Below are positions 52,064 through 59,999 of a stretch of DNA of 64,000 bases, in pieces; within the stretch, counting starts at the first letter, position 1, and the number at the start of each line of letters is the position of its first letter. Position numbers and translations under genes: made by a program. Origin of the DNA: JAFAGX01 sp035623255 (GTDB lineage: Bacteria > Acidobacteriota > Terriglobia > Terriglobales > Acidobacteriaceae); the NCBI GenBank assembly GCA_035623255.1, contig DASPTU010000125.1, positions 141,701 to 205,700 of the forward strand. The letters are read 5' to 3'. The notes under the pieces were generated by a model. The model saw only the letters and a list, made by a program, of their open reading frames with translations, did no database searches and was not told the DNA's origin.

Positions 52064-54613
52064 ATGGCGCTGACTCCCGGCACAAAACTCGGGCCTTACG
52101 AAATTCAATCGCCGGTTGGCGCTGGAGGAATGGGCGAGGTTTATCGCGCCCGTGACACGCGCCTCAATCGCGATGTCGCTATCAAGGTTCTCCCCGCGCA
52201 GTTTTCCCGGGATGCCTCTCGTGTCTCGCGATTTCGTCAGGAGGCTCAGGCAGCCGCTGCGCTCAACCATCCCAACATTCTGGCGATCCATGATTTCGGA
52301 GAACATGATGGATCGGTCTACATCGTCTCCGAGATGCTGGACGGAGAAACCCTCCGGGACAGGCTCCGCGGCGGGGCTCTGCCGACCCGTAAGGCAATCG
52401 ATTATGCCGAACAGACCGCCCGTGGCTTGGCTGCGGCGCATGAAAAGGGTATCGTCCACCGCGATCTGAAACCGGAGAACATTTTCATTACCCGCGATGG
52501 CCGGGTGAAGATCCTCGATTTCGGCCTCGCCAAGTTGATCCGCTCTGACGGCGTGCCTCCCACCGATGCCGCAACCTTGGCCTCGCAAACCGAGCCTGGC
52601 GTCGTCATGGGCACTGTCGGCTATATGAGTCCCGAGCAGGTGCGAGGCCAGATCGCTGACCAGCGCTCCGATCTGTTCAGCTTCGGCGCCATTCTCTACG
52701 AAATGCTTTCGGGAAAACGCGCGTTTCATCGCGACAGCTCGGTCGAAACGATGAGCGCGATTCTCAAAGAGGAGCCGCCGGATCTCACCGAGACCAATCG
52801 AACGGTGCCGCCCGCCATTGAGCGCATCGTCCGCCATTGCCTGGAGAAGAATCGGGAAGAGCGTTTCCAGTCGGCTCATGACGTAGCCTTCGCTCTCCAG
52901 AGTCTCTCCGGAAGCGCAAGCCAACCGGTCCCAGTGGCCGCGGCGATGCCGGAAGCCTCGAATCGAACTCGCATTGCCGCGCTCGCCCTGGTTTCGCTGG
53001 CGGCACTGGCGGGAATGTTCTGGGCAGGTTGGTCGCTCAACACAAAATCCTTGCCCGTTTTCAAGCGGCTGACCTTCCGCCGCGGTACCGTAACCGCTGC
53101 ACACTTTGCTCCAGACGGCCAAAACGTTATTTATTCGGCGATATGGGAAGGCAACCCGCATGCCGCGCTGTTCAGCGCCCGCACCGATGGCGTGCTCTCG
53201 CGTCCGCTCGATATCAGCGATGCCGACGTACTTTCCATTTCGCCGCAAGGTGAAATGGCGCTGCTTCAGCATTGGCGCCGCAACTTCGGGTGGCAGAGAA
53301 GCGGCATGCTGGCGCGCATTCCCCTGAGCGGAGGCGCGCCCAAAGAAGTGCTGGACGGCGTTGAGGACGCCGCTTGGTCGCGCGATGGCAGCAGCATGGT
53401 CGTTGTACGCGGTGGCGGCGAGTACAGAATCGAGTTTCCCTTAGGCCACGTCCTTGCGAGGACCACCACCGGCTGGTTTAGCTACGCTCGGCTCTCCCCC
53501 GATCAGCAACACATCGCATTCCTCGAGCATCCGCCCGGCGATGATCGGGGCAACGTCTCGCTCGTCGACTTGAATGGCAACAAGCGTGTGCTTTCGGACG
53601 GCTGGTCGTCATTGTGGGGTCTCGCGTGGTCACCTTCAGGACAAGAAATTTGGTTTGCCGGCAGCAATAGCGGGAGTCGCCGTGCCCTCTACGCTGTCAC
53701 TTTGAGTGGGCGCTTGCGAACGGTTTTGAATGCTCCCGGTTCTCTCATTCTTTGCGACGTTGCCAGCGACGGGCGCGTCTTGCTTGCGGCCGAAGACGCT
53801 CGGCGATTTGTGATCGGCCTTTCTGCCAACAGCTCCGAGGAGCGAGACCTCTCCTGGCTTGACTGGTCGAACCCTCGCGATCTCACTCCCGATGGCAAAT
53901 GGCTTGTGTTTGATGAGCAGGGCGATGGCGGAGGTCCTGCCTACTCGATTTACGTTCGCAACACCGATGGTTCCGCGCCCTTTCGCCTTGCCGATGGCGA
54001 TACTGGTTCGATCTCCGATGATGGCAAATGGGTGCTGGCAACCACCTACGCTGAGGGTGGATCACTGGTCTTGTTGCCGACCGGAGCTGGTGAGCCCCGC
54101 CCCATCAAGACCGGCAATCTACGAGATGTTTTTGCCAGCTTTTTGCCTGATCGACAACATATCCTGATTTTTCCGCAGGACGGTCGCGTCTACGTGCAGA
54201 CGCTGGATGATAATTCACCGCAGCCAGTCATACCGCCTGGCGTTCTTGCCTCACCAGCATTCACAAGCGATGGAAAGTTTCTTGCTGCCAGAGATCAGTC
54301 GAAGAAGTGGGCCTTGTATCCGATCGCCGGCGGCCAGCCCATCCCGCTTCCCAAATGGCCATCGAACGATTTCCCCCTCAACCACACCACCGACAATCAC
54401 AGCTTCTTCGTGGCAAGTGGTGATCTGCCGGTCAATATCTATCGACTGGATTTCCTCAGCGGTGCCCGCCAGTTCGTGCGCCAGATTCGTCCTGGTGACG
54501 CCACCGGCGTGGAGCGCATCAGCGCTCTCCTGATGACTCCGGACGGCAAGTATTGCGTCTACGGCGGCGCGCGCCGCCTCAGCACCCTTTACGTCGTCAA
54601 CGGCTTGAAGTAG
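52064..54613 (+). CDS. Membrane serine/threonine kinase with beta-propeller
   Basis: An 849-residue protein. The N-terminal kinase (about residues 10-275) has the glycine loop GAGGMGEVYRARD, VAIKVLP, catalytic loop HRDLKPEN, DFG in ILDFGLAK, and GYMSPEQVRGQ (APE region). One membrane helix follows near residues 306-325. The C-terminal 500 residues are a PD40/WD40-like beta-propeller with repeated DG(K/R) turns, predicted outside the cytoplasm. This is the PASTA-less receptor kinase type common in Acidobacteria. The ADOP gene upstream may be in the same operon. Confidence 0.92.
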   Translation: MALTPGTKLGPYEIQSPVGAGGMGEVYRARDTRLNRDVAIKVLPAQFSRDASRVSRFRQEAQAAAALNHPNILAIHDFGEHDGSVYIVSEMLDGETLRDRLRGGALPTRKAIDYAEQTARGLAAAHEKGIVHRDLKPENIFITRDGRVKILDFGLAKLIRSDGVPPTDAATLASQTEPGVVMGTVGYMSPEQVRGQIADQRSDLFSFGAILYEMLSGKRAFHRDSSVETMSAILKEEPPDLTETNRTVPPAIERIVRHCLEKNREERFQSAHDVAFALQSLSGSASQPVPVAAAMPEASNRTRIAALALVSLAALAGMFWAGWSLNTKSLPVFKRLTFRRGTVTAAHFAPDGQNVIYSAIWEGNPHAALFSARTDGVLSRPLDISDADVLSISPQGEMALLQHWRRNFGWQRSGMLARIPLSGGAPKEVLDGVEDAAWSRDGSSMVVVRGGGEYRIEFPLGHVLARTTTGWFSYARLSPDQQHIAFLEHPPGDDRGNVSLVDLNGNKRVLSDGWSSLWGLAWSPSGQEIWFAGSNSGSRRALYAVTLSGRLRTVLNAPGSLILCDVASDGRVLLAAEDARRFVIGLSANSSEERDLSWLDWSNPRDLTPDGKWLVFDEQGDGGGPAYSIYVRNTDGSAPFRLADGDTGSISDDGKWVLATTYAEGGSLVLLPTGAGEPRPIKTGNLRDVFASFLPDRQHILIFPQDGRVYVQTLDDNSPQPVIPPGVLASPAFTSDGKFLAARDQSKKWALYPIAGGQPIPLPKWPSNDFPLNHTTDNHSFFVASGDLPVNIYRLDFLSGARQFVRQIRPGDATGVERISALLMTPDGKYCVYGGARRLSTLYVVNGLK

Positions 54614-54622
54614 CTCGCTACT

Positions 54623-54760
54623 TCACCTCGCCGAGCTCACCAGCACCAGCACCAGCAGCACCGACAACGCGAAGCTCGCAATCAGCGAGAATACCGAGGT
54701 CAGCGGATGGGTGTGAAAATATCCGCCATCATGCGTCTTGAAATGCAGCAAGGTCTTCAT
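54623..54760 (-). CDS. 45-residue membrane protein
   Basis: A short gene on the minus strand, starting ATG 54760 with AAGGAGGGG ending 3 bases upstream of the start region. The protein has a polar, His-rich N-terminus (FKTHDGGYFHTHPLTS) and one hydrophobic helix (FSLIASFALSVLLVLVLV). The stop is convergent with the kinase gene (9 bases between the two stops). No family recognised. The strong ribosome site and clean helix make a real gene more likely than chance. Confidence 0.55.
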   Translation of the reverse strand: MKTLLHFKTHDGGYFHTHPLTSVFSLIASFALSVLLVLVLVSSAR

Positions 54761-54841
54761 GTGCCCCTCCTTGCCCACACGCTTGGATAATTAAACACCT
54801 TTTTTCTCCCAATTTCAGTGATAAAAGTTACCGATGGTTGC

Positions 54842-54870
54842 CCCACCCTTCGCGGGTTTCGAAGGGTGGG
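54842..54870. repeat. CCCACCCTTCG hairpin repeat
   Basis: A perfect 11-bp stem (CCCACCCTTCG/CGAAGGGTGGG) with a 7-base loop. The same stem occurs at 59935-59963. Likely a dispersed palindromic element; a terminator role is possible. Confidence 0.6.
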
Positions 54871-54906
54871 AAGGGTCACCCATCCTACTCTGTAACCGAC
54901 CTCCGC

Positions 54907-54940
54907 TGTCATTCTGAGCGTCAGCGAAGAATCTACGCAT
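54907..54940. repeat. Dispersed TGTCATTCTGAGC repeat copy
   Basis: TGTCATTCTGAGCGTCAGCGAAGAATCT followed by ACGCAT. A short, near-consensus copy of the family at 20883 and 17900. It lies in the 649-base gene-free stretch 54761-55409. Confidence 0.55.
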
Positions 54941-55027
54941 TCCTGCTTTTACTATGGTCACATTCTGACGAAACGCAGAATTCCGCAATGGTTCCATGCC
55001 TGCAGGGGTAGGGCACAACTTCAACAA

Positions 55028-55136
55028 CCTGCCCTGAGCGAAGCCGAATGGGGCCGATTGGGAGATCACCCTCGACCCACGCGCCATGGCCTGCCCTGAG
55101 CGACTCCGAGTAACTATGAGGAGGAGTCGAATGGGA
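55028..55136. repeat. Two copies of the CCTGCCCTGAGCGA repeat
   Basis: Copy one at 55028-55053 has CCTGCCCTGAGCGA joined to GCCGAATGGGG. Copy two at 55090-55136 has the same ends but with an inner inverted repeat GACTCC..GGAGTC. The rest of the 649-base gene-free region 54761-55409 is filled by these repeats and a further hairpin at 55284-55305 (GGACAGCC/GGCTGTCC). Confidence 0.5.
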
Positions 55137-55346
55137 GGCGCAAGTGAATCTGCCTTCCAAGTTAGCTCGCAAATCCGCTCGCGGAACCTGGGCCACCGGT
55201 CCAACTGCGGATCCCCGCGCACTGGATGGAATCTCACGGGCGAGGGCGCCCGCGCCACACACGCTGTCGACCTGCGCTCGACCGGACAGCCGGGGGCGGC
55301 TGTCCCTACGTGAGAATTTATGGGCATCCAAAGTCAGCCCGCGTGC

Positions 55347-55362
55347 AACTAAATATTTAGTT
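55347..55362. promoter_or_regulatory. Putative BlaI-family operator
   Basis: AACTAAATATTTAGTT is a perfect 16-base palindrome 47 bases upstream of the regulator start. It overlaps the -35 of the promoter at 55361-55389. A near copy lies in front of the protease gene. Autoregulation by the BlaI-like repressor is inferred. Confidence 0.65.
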
Positions 55363-55389
55363 GACCTTCGGAGGTCTGCTGCGTCTAAT
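55361..55389 (+). promoter_or_regulatory. Putative sigma-70-type promoter of the BlaI operon
   Basis: TTGACC (55361-55366) and TCTAAT (55384-55389) are 17 bases apart and each matches the consensus in five of six positions. The operator palindrome overlaps the -35. Confidence 0.6.
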
Positions 55390-55409
55390 AAGGGAGAAGG
55401 AGCCAGAGC

Positions 55410-55805
55410 GTGCCTCCAACCAAATCCGCGACCCTGACCGAAGCTGAGTTGCGGCTGATGGATGTGCTCTGGGAAAAAGGGCCGTCGACGGTGCAGCAGG
55501 TGCTCGAGGCGCTTCCCAAAAAGCCTGCGCTGGCCTACAACTCCGTGCTCACCACCATTCGCATTCTGGAAAAGAAGGGCTACCTGAAACATATCAAAGA
55601 CGGCCGCGCCCACGTGTACCGGCCGGTGGTAGAGAGGGAAGAGGCCACGCGCTCGGAGATCAGCCACCTGGCCCATCGCTTCTTCCGGAGCTCGCATGAG
55701 CTGCTGGCGCTGAACATTCTGCAGGACGAAGGAATCGATCAGGAAGAGTTGGGCCGCTTGCGCCAGCTTTTGGCCGATCACGCGCGGAAAGGTAAGCAGC
55801 CATGA
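55410..55805 (+). CDS. BlaI/MecI/CopY-family transcriptional repressor
   Basis: A 131-residue winged-helix regulator: LTEAELRLMDVLWEKGPSTVQQVLEALP, then AYNSVLTTIRILEKKGYLKHIKDGRAHVY, the DNA-reading helix, followed by a dimerisation helix. It is the partner repressor of M56 sensors, released by proteolysis in BlaR1/MecR1 systems. Start GTG 55410 with GGGAGAAGGAG upstream. It overlaps the M56 gene by 4 bases. Confidence 0.92.
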   Translation: MPPTKSATLTEAELRLMDVLWEKGPSTVQQVLEALPKKPALAYNSVLTTIRILEKKGYLKHIKDGRAHVYRPVVEREEATRSEISHLAHRFFRSSHELLALNILQDEGIDQEELGRLRQLLADHARKGKQP

Positions 55806-57118
55806 CCGGAATGCAACTGAACCAGGGTGCCGGCTGGCTGGCTGGACGGCTGTTGAATGGTATCCCGGCGAGCATTGTGATCGCGTGTGCTGCATGGATC
55901 CTGCTGCGGCTGGTGGGCCGGAAGAATTCGAGCATGCGGTTTGCGGTGTGGTTCTCGGCGTTGCTGGCGATCGGGGCCGCGCCCCTGATTGGCGGTTTGA
56001 ATTTCGGCAATGCGGCGGTAGCGCGGGCGGCGGCAATTAACGCATCCAGTCTCTGGGCGGATGTTCTGCTGAGCGTGTGGGCGGTGATCGCCGGTGTTGC
56101 GATTCTACGGATTGGGGTGGGGCTGTGGGGATTGGGAAGACTTCGGGCGCGCCATCCGGCGGTCGATCCGGCCACGCTCGATCCCCTCATTCAGCGGACG
56201 CTGAGTGAATTTCAGTTGTCAAGAAAAGTCACCCTTGCGATCTCTGAGGAGTTGCGCGTTCCCACGGCAATCGGTTTCCTGAAGCCGATGGTCATTCTTC
56301 CCCAGTGGGCGGTGAGCGAACTTTCTGCGGAAGAGCTGAACGCGATCCTGATTCATGAACTCGCGCACCTCAAGCGCTGGGACGACATGAGCAATCTTGC
56401 GCAAAAGGTCATTCGCGCCATCTTCTTCTTCAACCCTGCCATCGTGTGGATTGAGGGCCGGCTATCGATCGAGCGGGAGATGGCTTGCGATGAGGTTGTT
56501 CTTTCGCGGACGGCGAACCCGCTGGCCTACGCCCGGTCTCTGGTGGCAGTCGCCGAAAAGAGTTTTGTACGCCGCGGGCTGGCGCTGGCCCAGGCCGCCG
56601 TCGGGCGCTTGCGGCAAACCTCGCAGCGAGTGACAAAAATTCTGGATGCACGCCACCCGGCAGCTACGCGAGTGGGAAAATCGGCCTTTGCCGTGATGAG
56701 CATGCTTGCGGTGAGCGCAGCCACTTTGTCGCGCGCTCCGGAGATCATCAGCTTCGAGGAGGCGCCGCAAAGTTACGCACACCTCACAATGACGGCGAGC
56801 GTGGAAAGTCCGAATCCGGGCGGGCTGATTCCGGCCAGCTTCGATCCGCGCCGCATAGAGAGCAAGCCGGTTGTGCATCCTGAGCATTCGTTGACCGCGC
56901 GACGCGCTTCGGCGCGGCGGCCAAGACCGGCAGATTCGAGACCCTTGTTGGCCTCATTGCGCACGCAAAATCGGCTCACGATGCAAACGGTGTTCGTCGT
57001 CCTCGAGACGCGTGACGGCGCGATGGCGCCACAGTGGACGCTCTGCGTCTGGGGTGTAACGTTTGTGAACTCGCAGCCGGCTGTGGTTGCGCCCGCAATT
57101 CCGGCGCGATCGATTTAG
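55802..57118 (+). CDS. M56-family metalloprotease (BlaR1-like)
   Basis: A 438-residue membrane protein. Helices occupy about residues 20-40, 43-65 and 75-115. The M56 zinc domain has HELAH (near residue 184, in LIHELAHLKRWDDMS) and EREMACDEVVLS. A C-terminal helix near 300 precedes a tail of about 130 residues that has no penicillin-binding sensor. It is probably activated by an unknown envelope signal and cleaves the upstream BlaI-like repressor. The ATGA overlap shows translational coupling. Confidence 0.88.
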   Translation: MTGMQLNQGAGWLAGRLLNGIPASIVIACAAWILLRLVGRKNSSMRFAVWFSALLAIGAAPLIGGLNFGNAAVARAAAINASSLWADVLLSVWAVIAGVAILRIGVGLWGLGRLRARHPAVDPATLDPLIQRTLSEFQLSRKVTLAISEELRVPTAIGFLKPMVILPQWAVSELSAEELNAILIHELAHLKRWDDMSNLAQKVIRAIFFFNPAIVWIEGRLSIEREMACDEVVLSRTANPLAYARSLVAVAEKSFVRRGLALAQAAVGRLRQTSQRVTKILDARHPAATRVGKSAFAVMSMLAVSAATLSRAPEIISFEEAPQSYAHLTMTASVESPNPGGLIPASFDPRRIESKPVVHPEHSLTARRASARRPRPADSRPLLASLRTQNRLTMQTVFVVLETRDGAMAPQWTLCVWGVTFVNSQPAVVAPAIPARSI

Positions 57119-57140
57119 GGAAATTTTTTTGCGCATTTAC

Positions 57141-57156
57141 AACTAAACAATTAGTT
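57141..57156. promoter_or_regulatory. Second putative BlaI-family operator
   Basis: AACTAAACAATTAGTT matches the operator at 55347 in 14 of 16 positions. It ends 13 bases before the protease start, just upstream of the ribosome site, where repressor binding would block the 5' region. No strong -10/-35 pair is visible, so the promoter position is uncertain. Confidence 0.55.
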
Positions 57157-57169
57157 AATGGAAGGAAAA

Positions 57170-58696
57170 ATGAACAGCTGGATCAACAAAGCTCGCACCA
57201 CTCTTGGGCGCCGGCTTGCCGTTTCCGTACTGGCCGTGGCAACGCTCGCATCCTTCATCACTTATGAAACCATCAAACCAGTTCACGCGACCGCAGCTGT
57301 GGCGCCGGCAGCCGCGCCGCTCGACGAGAACAGTGTCAGCCCTTTGCTTTCGCTCGATCGCGCCATGGAAACTCTCGCGGCACGCGTGACTCCCGCGATC
57401 GTCAACGTCGCGGTTACCTCGAAAACCAAGCCAGACCTCGCCGAAGGCCAAGTGCCCGACGATATGCAGAATTTCTTTGGGCAATTCTTCGGCCATGAGA
57501 TGCCGCGCATGCGCCCGCAACCGCAGATCGAGCACGGCATCGGCAGCGGCGTCATCATCTCGCCAGACGGCTACATCGTGACCAACCGGCACGTGATCGA
57601 TGGCGCAGTCGACGTTCGCGTCACCATGAGCGATCGCAAGATTCTTTCCGCCAAGCTGATTGGATCCGATCCCCTGACCGATCTTGCTGTCATCAAAATT
57701 GACGGCAAGGATCTGCCCAGCGTGCCTTGGGGCGATTCGACGGCTCTTCGCCCCGGCCAGACCGTGCTGGCATTCGGCAATCCTTTCGGCTTCCGCTTCA
57801 CTGTCACGCGGGGGATTGTCAGCGCGCTGAACCGGCCGAATCCGTACTCCGATGATCCGCGCAAACCCGGCGGCTTTATCCAAACCGATGCTGCGATCAA
57901 TCAGGGAAACTCCGGCGGCCCGCTGGTTGACGCTCGCGGGGAAGTTATCGGCATTAACACCTTCCTGATTTCGCCTTCGGGTGCGTTCTCAGGGATGGGC
58001 TTCGCGATTCCAGCTCAAGTCGTGCGGCCGACAGTGAAGACCTTGATTCGTGACGGCAAAGTTTCGCATGGGTACATGGGAATCGGCATCACCGACGTCA
58101 CACCGGAGAACGCGAAGTTCTTCGACTTGACGAATGCGAATGGAGCAGTCGTCAGCCAGGTGGAACCGGATTCTGCGGCGGCCAAGGCGGGATTGAAAAC
58201 TGGCGATGTGATTACAGAACTCAACGGAAAGAAAATCAGCGATGCCAGTGATCTGCAGCTTGAAGTCGGACAGATGAAGCCGGGTTCCACGATCAAGCTC
58301 GGTCTGCTGCGCGACGGCAAAAGCCTGGCCGTGCCGGTGACGCTCGAAGCCATGGGCAGCCGCGACAAAGAGGGAAGTGAAATCAGTGAAAACACTCAGG
58401 GGAAAGTGCGCTGGGGACTTGGGCTGGCTGACGTAACTCCCGAAGTTCGCCAGGAGATACAGGCGCCGAGCAACATCGAGGGTGCCGTGATCGAGCAGGT
58501 AAAGCCGGGCAGTCCGGCCGATGAGGCGGGTCTGCGCCGGGGCGACGTGATCACTCAGGTCAATCGCAAAGATGTGCAGAACGCTTCTGAAGCGAAGGAC
58601 GCTCTTACCAACGTGGCCAAAGGGCAGGATGCGCTGGTGCTGGTGTGGTCCGACGGCGGCAGCACCTTTCGCGTGCTGCACTCCCCCGGAGCGTAG
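57170..58696 (+). CDS. Do-family periplasmic serine protease (DegP/HtrA)
   Basis: A 508-residue protease with an N-terminal signal anchor (residues 16-32). The catalytic triad is His141 (TNRHV), Asp171 (LTDLAV) and Ser248 (GNSGGP). Two PDZ domains follow, with GAVVSQVEPDSAAAKAGLKTGDVI and GAVIEQVKPGSPADEAGLRRGDVI. It degrades or refolds damaged periplasmic proteins. Start ATG 57170 with GGAAGG upstream is preferred to ATG 57158, which would place the palindrome inside the ribosome site. Its position under the BlaI-type operator suggests it is a target of that regulator. Confidence 0.93.
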   Translation: MNSWINKARTTLGRRLAVSVLAVATLASFITYETIKPVHATAAVAPAAAPLDENSVSPLLSLDRAMETLAARVTPAIVNVAVTSKTKPDLAEGQVPDDMQNFFGQFFGHEMPRMRPQPQIEHGIGSGVIISPDGYIVTNRHVIDGAVDVRVTMSDRKILSAKLIGSDPLTDLAVIKIDGKDLPSVPWGDSTALRPGQTVLAFGNPFGFRFTVTRGIVSALNRPNPYSDDPRKPGGFIQTDAAINQGNSGGPLVDARGEVIGINTFLISPSGAFSGMGFAIPAQVVRPTVKTLIRDGKVSHGYMGIGITDVTPENAKFFDLTNANGAVVSQVEPDSAAAKAGLKTGDVITELNGKKISDASDLQLEVGQMKPGSTIKLGLLRDGKSLAVPVTLEAMGSRDKEGSEISENTQGKVRWGLGLADVTPEVRQEIQAPSNIEGAVIEQVKPGSPADEAGLRRGDVITQVNRKDVQNASEAKDALTNVAKGQDALVLVWSDGGSTFRVLHSPGA

Positions 58697-58703
58697 CGGG
58701 ATT

Positions 58704-58730
58704 CCACCCAGGCAAAACCGGCTTGGGTGG
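58704..58730. repeat. CCACCCA/TGGGTGG hairpin
   Basis: A 7-bp outer stem (CCACCCA 58704-58710, TGGGTGG 58724-58730) follows the protease stop. On the minus strand the inner AAGCCGGTTTTGCCTGGGTG matches 595-613 in the first part of the window with one mismatch, a possible dispersed element or terminator. Confidence 0.45.
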
Positions 58731-58765
58731 GGCACCCCGGATGAGACGGCCGAAGTTCTCCGGAA

Positions 58766-59818
58766 TTACTTCATCACGCCACGCTGTGCAATTCCGATGT
58801 TGTCTCGAGTTGTATTTTTGACGAGGTACATCATCTCGTCGGCTTGGCGGATGATGTCATGTGGACTCTTGGCATCGGCAGGGTAGGTTGCCACGCCGAT
58901 CGAAGCCCGGACATTGAGGTTGAGTCCTTCTTGTCGACAAAAGCGGCTGGCGCGCAGGCTGTCTTGCAAACGGGTTGCCACGACAAGCGATGAATCCTTT
59001 CCCGTTTGGGGCAACAAGACGACGAATTCGTCCCCACCATAACGAAATGCGTAATCGATCAACCGCAGCTGGGCTTTGATCAGATAACCAACTTCTGCCA
59101 GCAGCTTGCTCCCGATCAGGTGTCCATGCGTGTCGTTGACGTTCTTGAAGTGATCGAGGTCGATGAACAGCACCGTGAATTCATATCCAAACCGCGCTGA
59201 GCGATACACTTCGGTTTCCAGAACCTTATACAGGTGGCGAGCGTTGAAGAGTCCGGTGCAATCATCGGTGATCGTGAGTTCCTGGATTCTTTCGACTGCA
59301 CGCGCATTCTCGATAGCGATGGCGGCGTAGTCGCACAGCGACTGCAGAAAATAGATCTCCTGGTCGCCGAAATGCTGCATATCCACATTCACCAGTTGAA
59401 TTACCCCAAGCACACGCAGCCGCGAGCGCACTGGAAAACAGATGATCGAGCGCGTCTCCCAGCGGGTCATTTCGTCGATGCGCTTGGCAAACCGCGGATC
59501 GGTGTAGACATCCGGCACGATCAGCCGCTCACCGTGCCTGGCGACGTAGCCAGCGATGCCTTCGCCCACCTTCAGACGGACGTTTTTCAGTGCCTCGGAG
59601 GCCGTTCCCACCGCGATCGCAAAATAAAGGTCTTGCCGCTCCTCATCCACCATGAGCAAGGACCAGGTATCGGGGCGGAAGTATTCCGCCATCTTCTCCA
59701 TGATGGTTTGCAGGATGCAATCCAGGTCCAGAGACGAGGTCAGGGCCTTCGCCACATCGTGGAAAATGGCCAATTCCTGGCTCTGACGGTTGCTGTCGGC
59801 CTCGACGACCTTGGTCAT
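58766..59818 (-). CDS. GAF-GGDEF diguanylate cyclase
   Basis: About 350 residues. The GAF-like sensor (roughly 20-175) has RPDTWSLLMVDEERQDLYF and GEGIAGYVARHGERLIVPD. The GGDEF domain has DHFKNVNDTHGH, the active site GGDEF in FRYGGDEFVVLL, and an I-site RLID five residues before it, so product inhibition is likely. It probably makes cyclic di-GMP on GAF signalling. ATG 59818 was taken, with GGGG 9 bases upstream; TTG 59827 is possible. Convergent with the protease. Confidence 0.9.
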   Translation of the reverse strand: MTKVVEADSNRQSQELAIFHDVAKALTSSLDLDCILQTIMEKMAEYFRPDTWSLLMVDEERQDLYFAIAVGTASEALKNVRLKVGEGIAGYVARHGERLIVPDVYTDPRFAKRIDEMTRWETRSIICFPVRSRLRVLGVIQLVNVDMQHFGDQEIYFLQSLCDYAAIAIENARAVERIQELTITDDCTGLFNARHLYKVLETEVYRSARFGYEFTVLFIDLDHFKNVNDTHGHLIGSKLLAEVGYLIKAQLRLIDYAFRYGGDEFVVLLPQTGKDSSLVVATRLQDSLRASRFCRQEGLNLNVRASIGVATYPADAKSPHDIIRQADEMMYLVKNTTRDNIGIAQRGVMK

Positions 59819-59934
59819 GTACTTCAACCCCAGGCGCTAAGCGGGAATTCCACGATTATATGTGGCCGATGGAACGCCGGGGTAGGAACCTTGGTAACCA
59901 GCTAGTGTCCCGATCGGGAACGAGGGGGGGAAAT

Positions 59935-59963
59935 CCCACCCTTCGAAAAGGGCGAAGGGTGGG
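59935..59963. repeat. CCCACCCTTCG hairpin repeat, second copy
   Basis: A perfect 11-bp stem with a 7-base loop (AAAAGGG), identical in stem to 54842-54870. It sits downstream of the TonB-dependent receptor gene and upstream of the GGDEF gene. Confidence 0.6.
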
Positions 59964-59999
59964 CAAGTCCGTTCTGCCTTTGACTGGAACTATAGGGAT

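Noticed and set aside
54553..54741. Plus-strand 62-codon frame after the kinase
   Set aside because: Covered by the minus-strand 45-residue membrane protein, which has a better ribosome site and a clear helix.
58766..59818. Cyclic-nucleotide signature in the GAF of the GGDEF protein
   Set aside because: No NK-xn-F-x3-DE pattern is present, so that GAF domain is not claimed to bind cyclic nucleotides.
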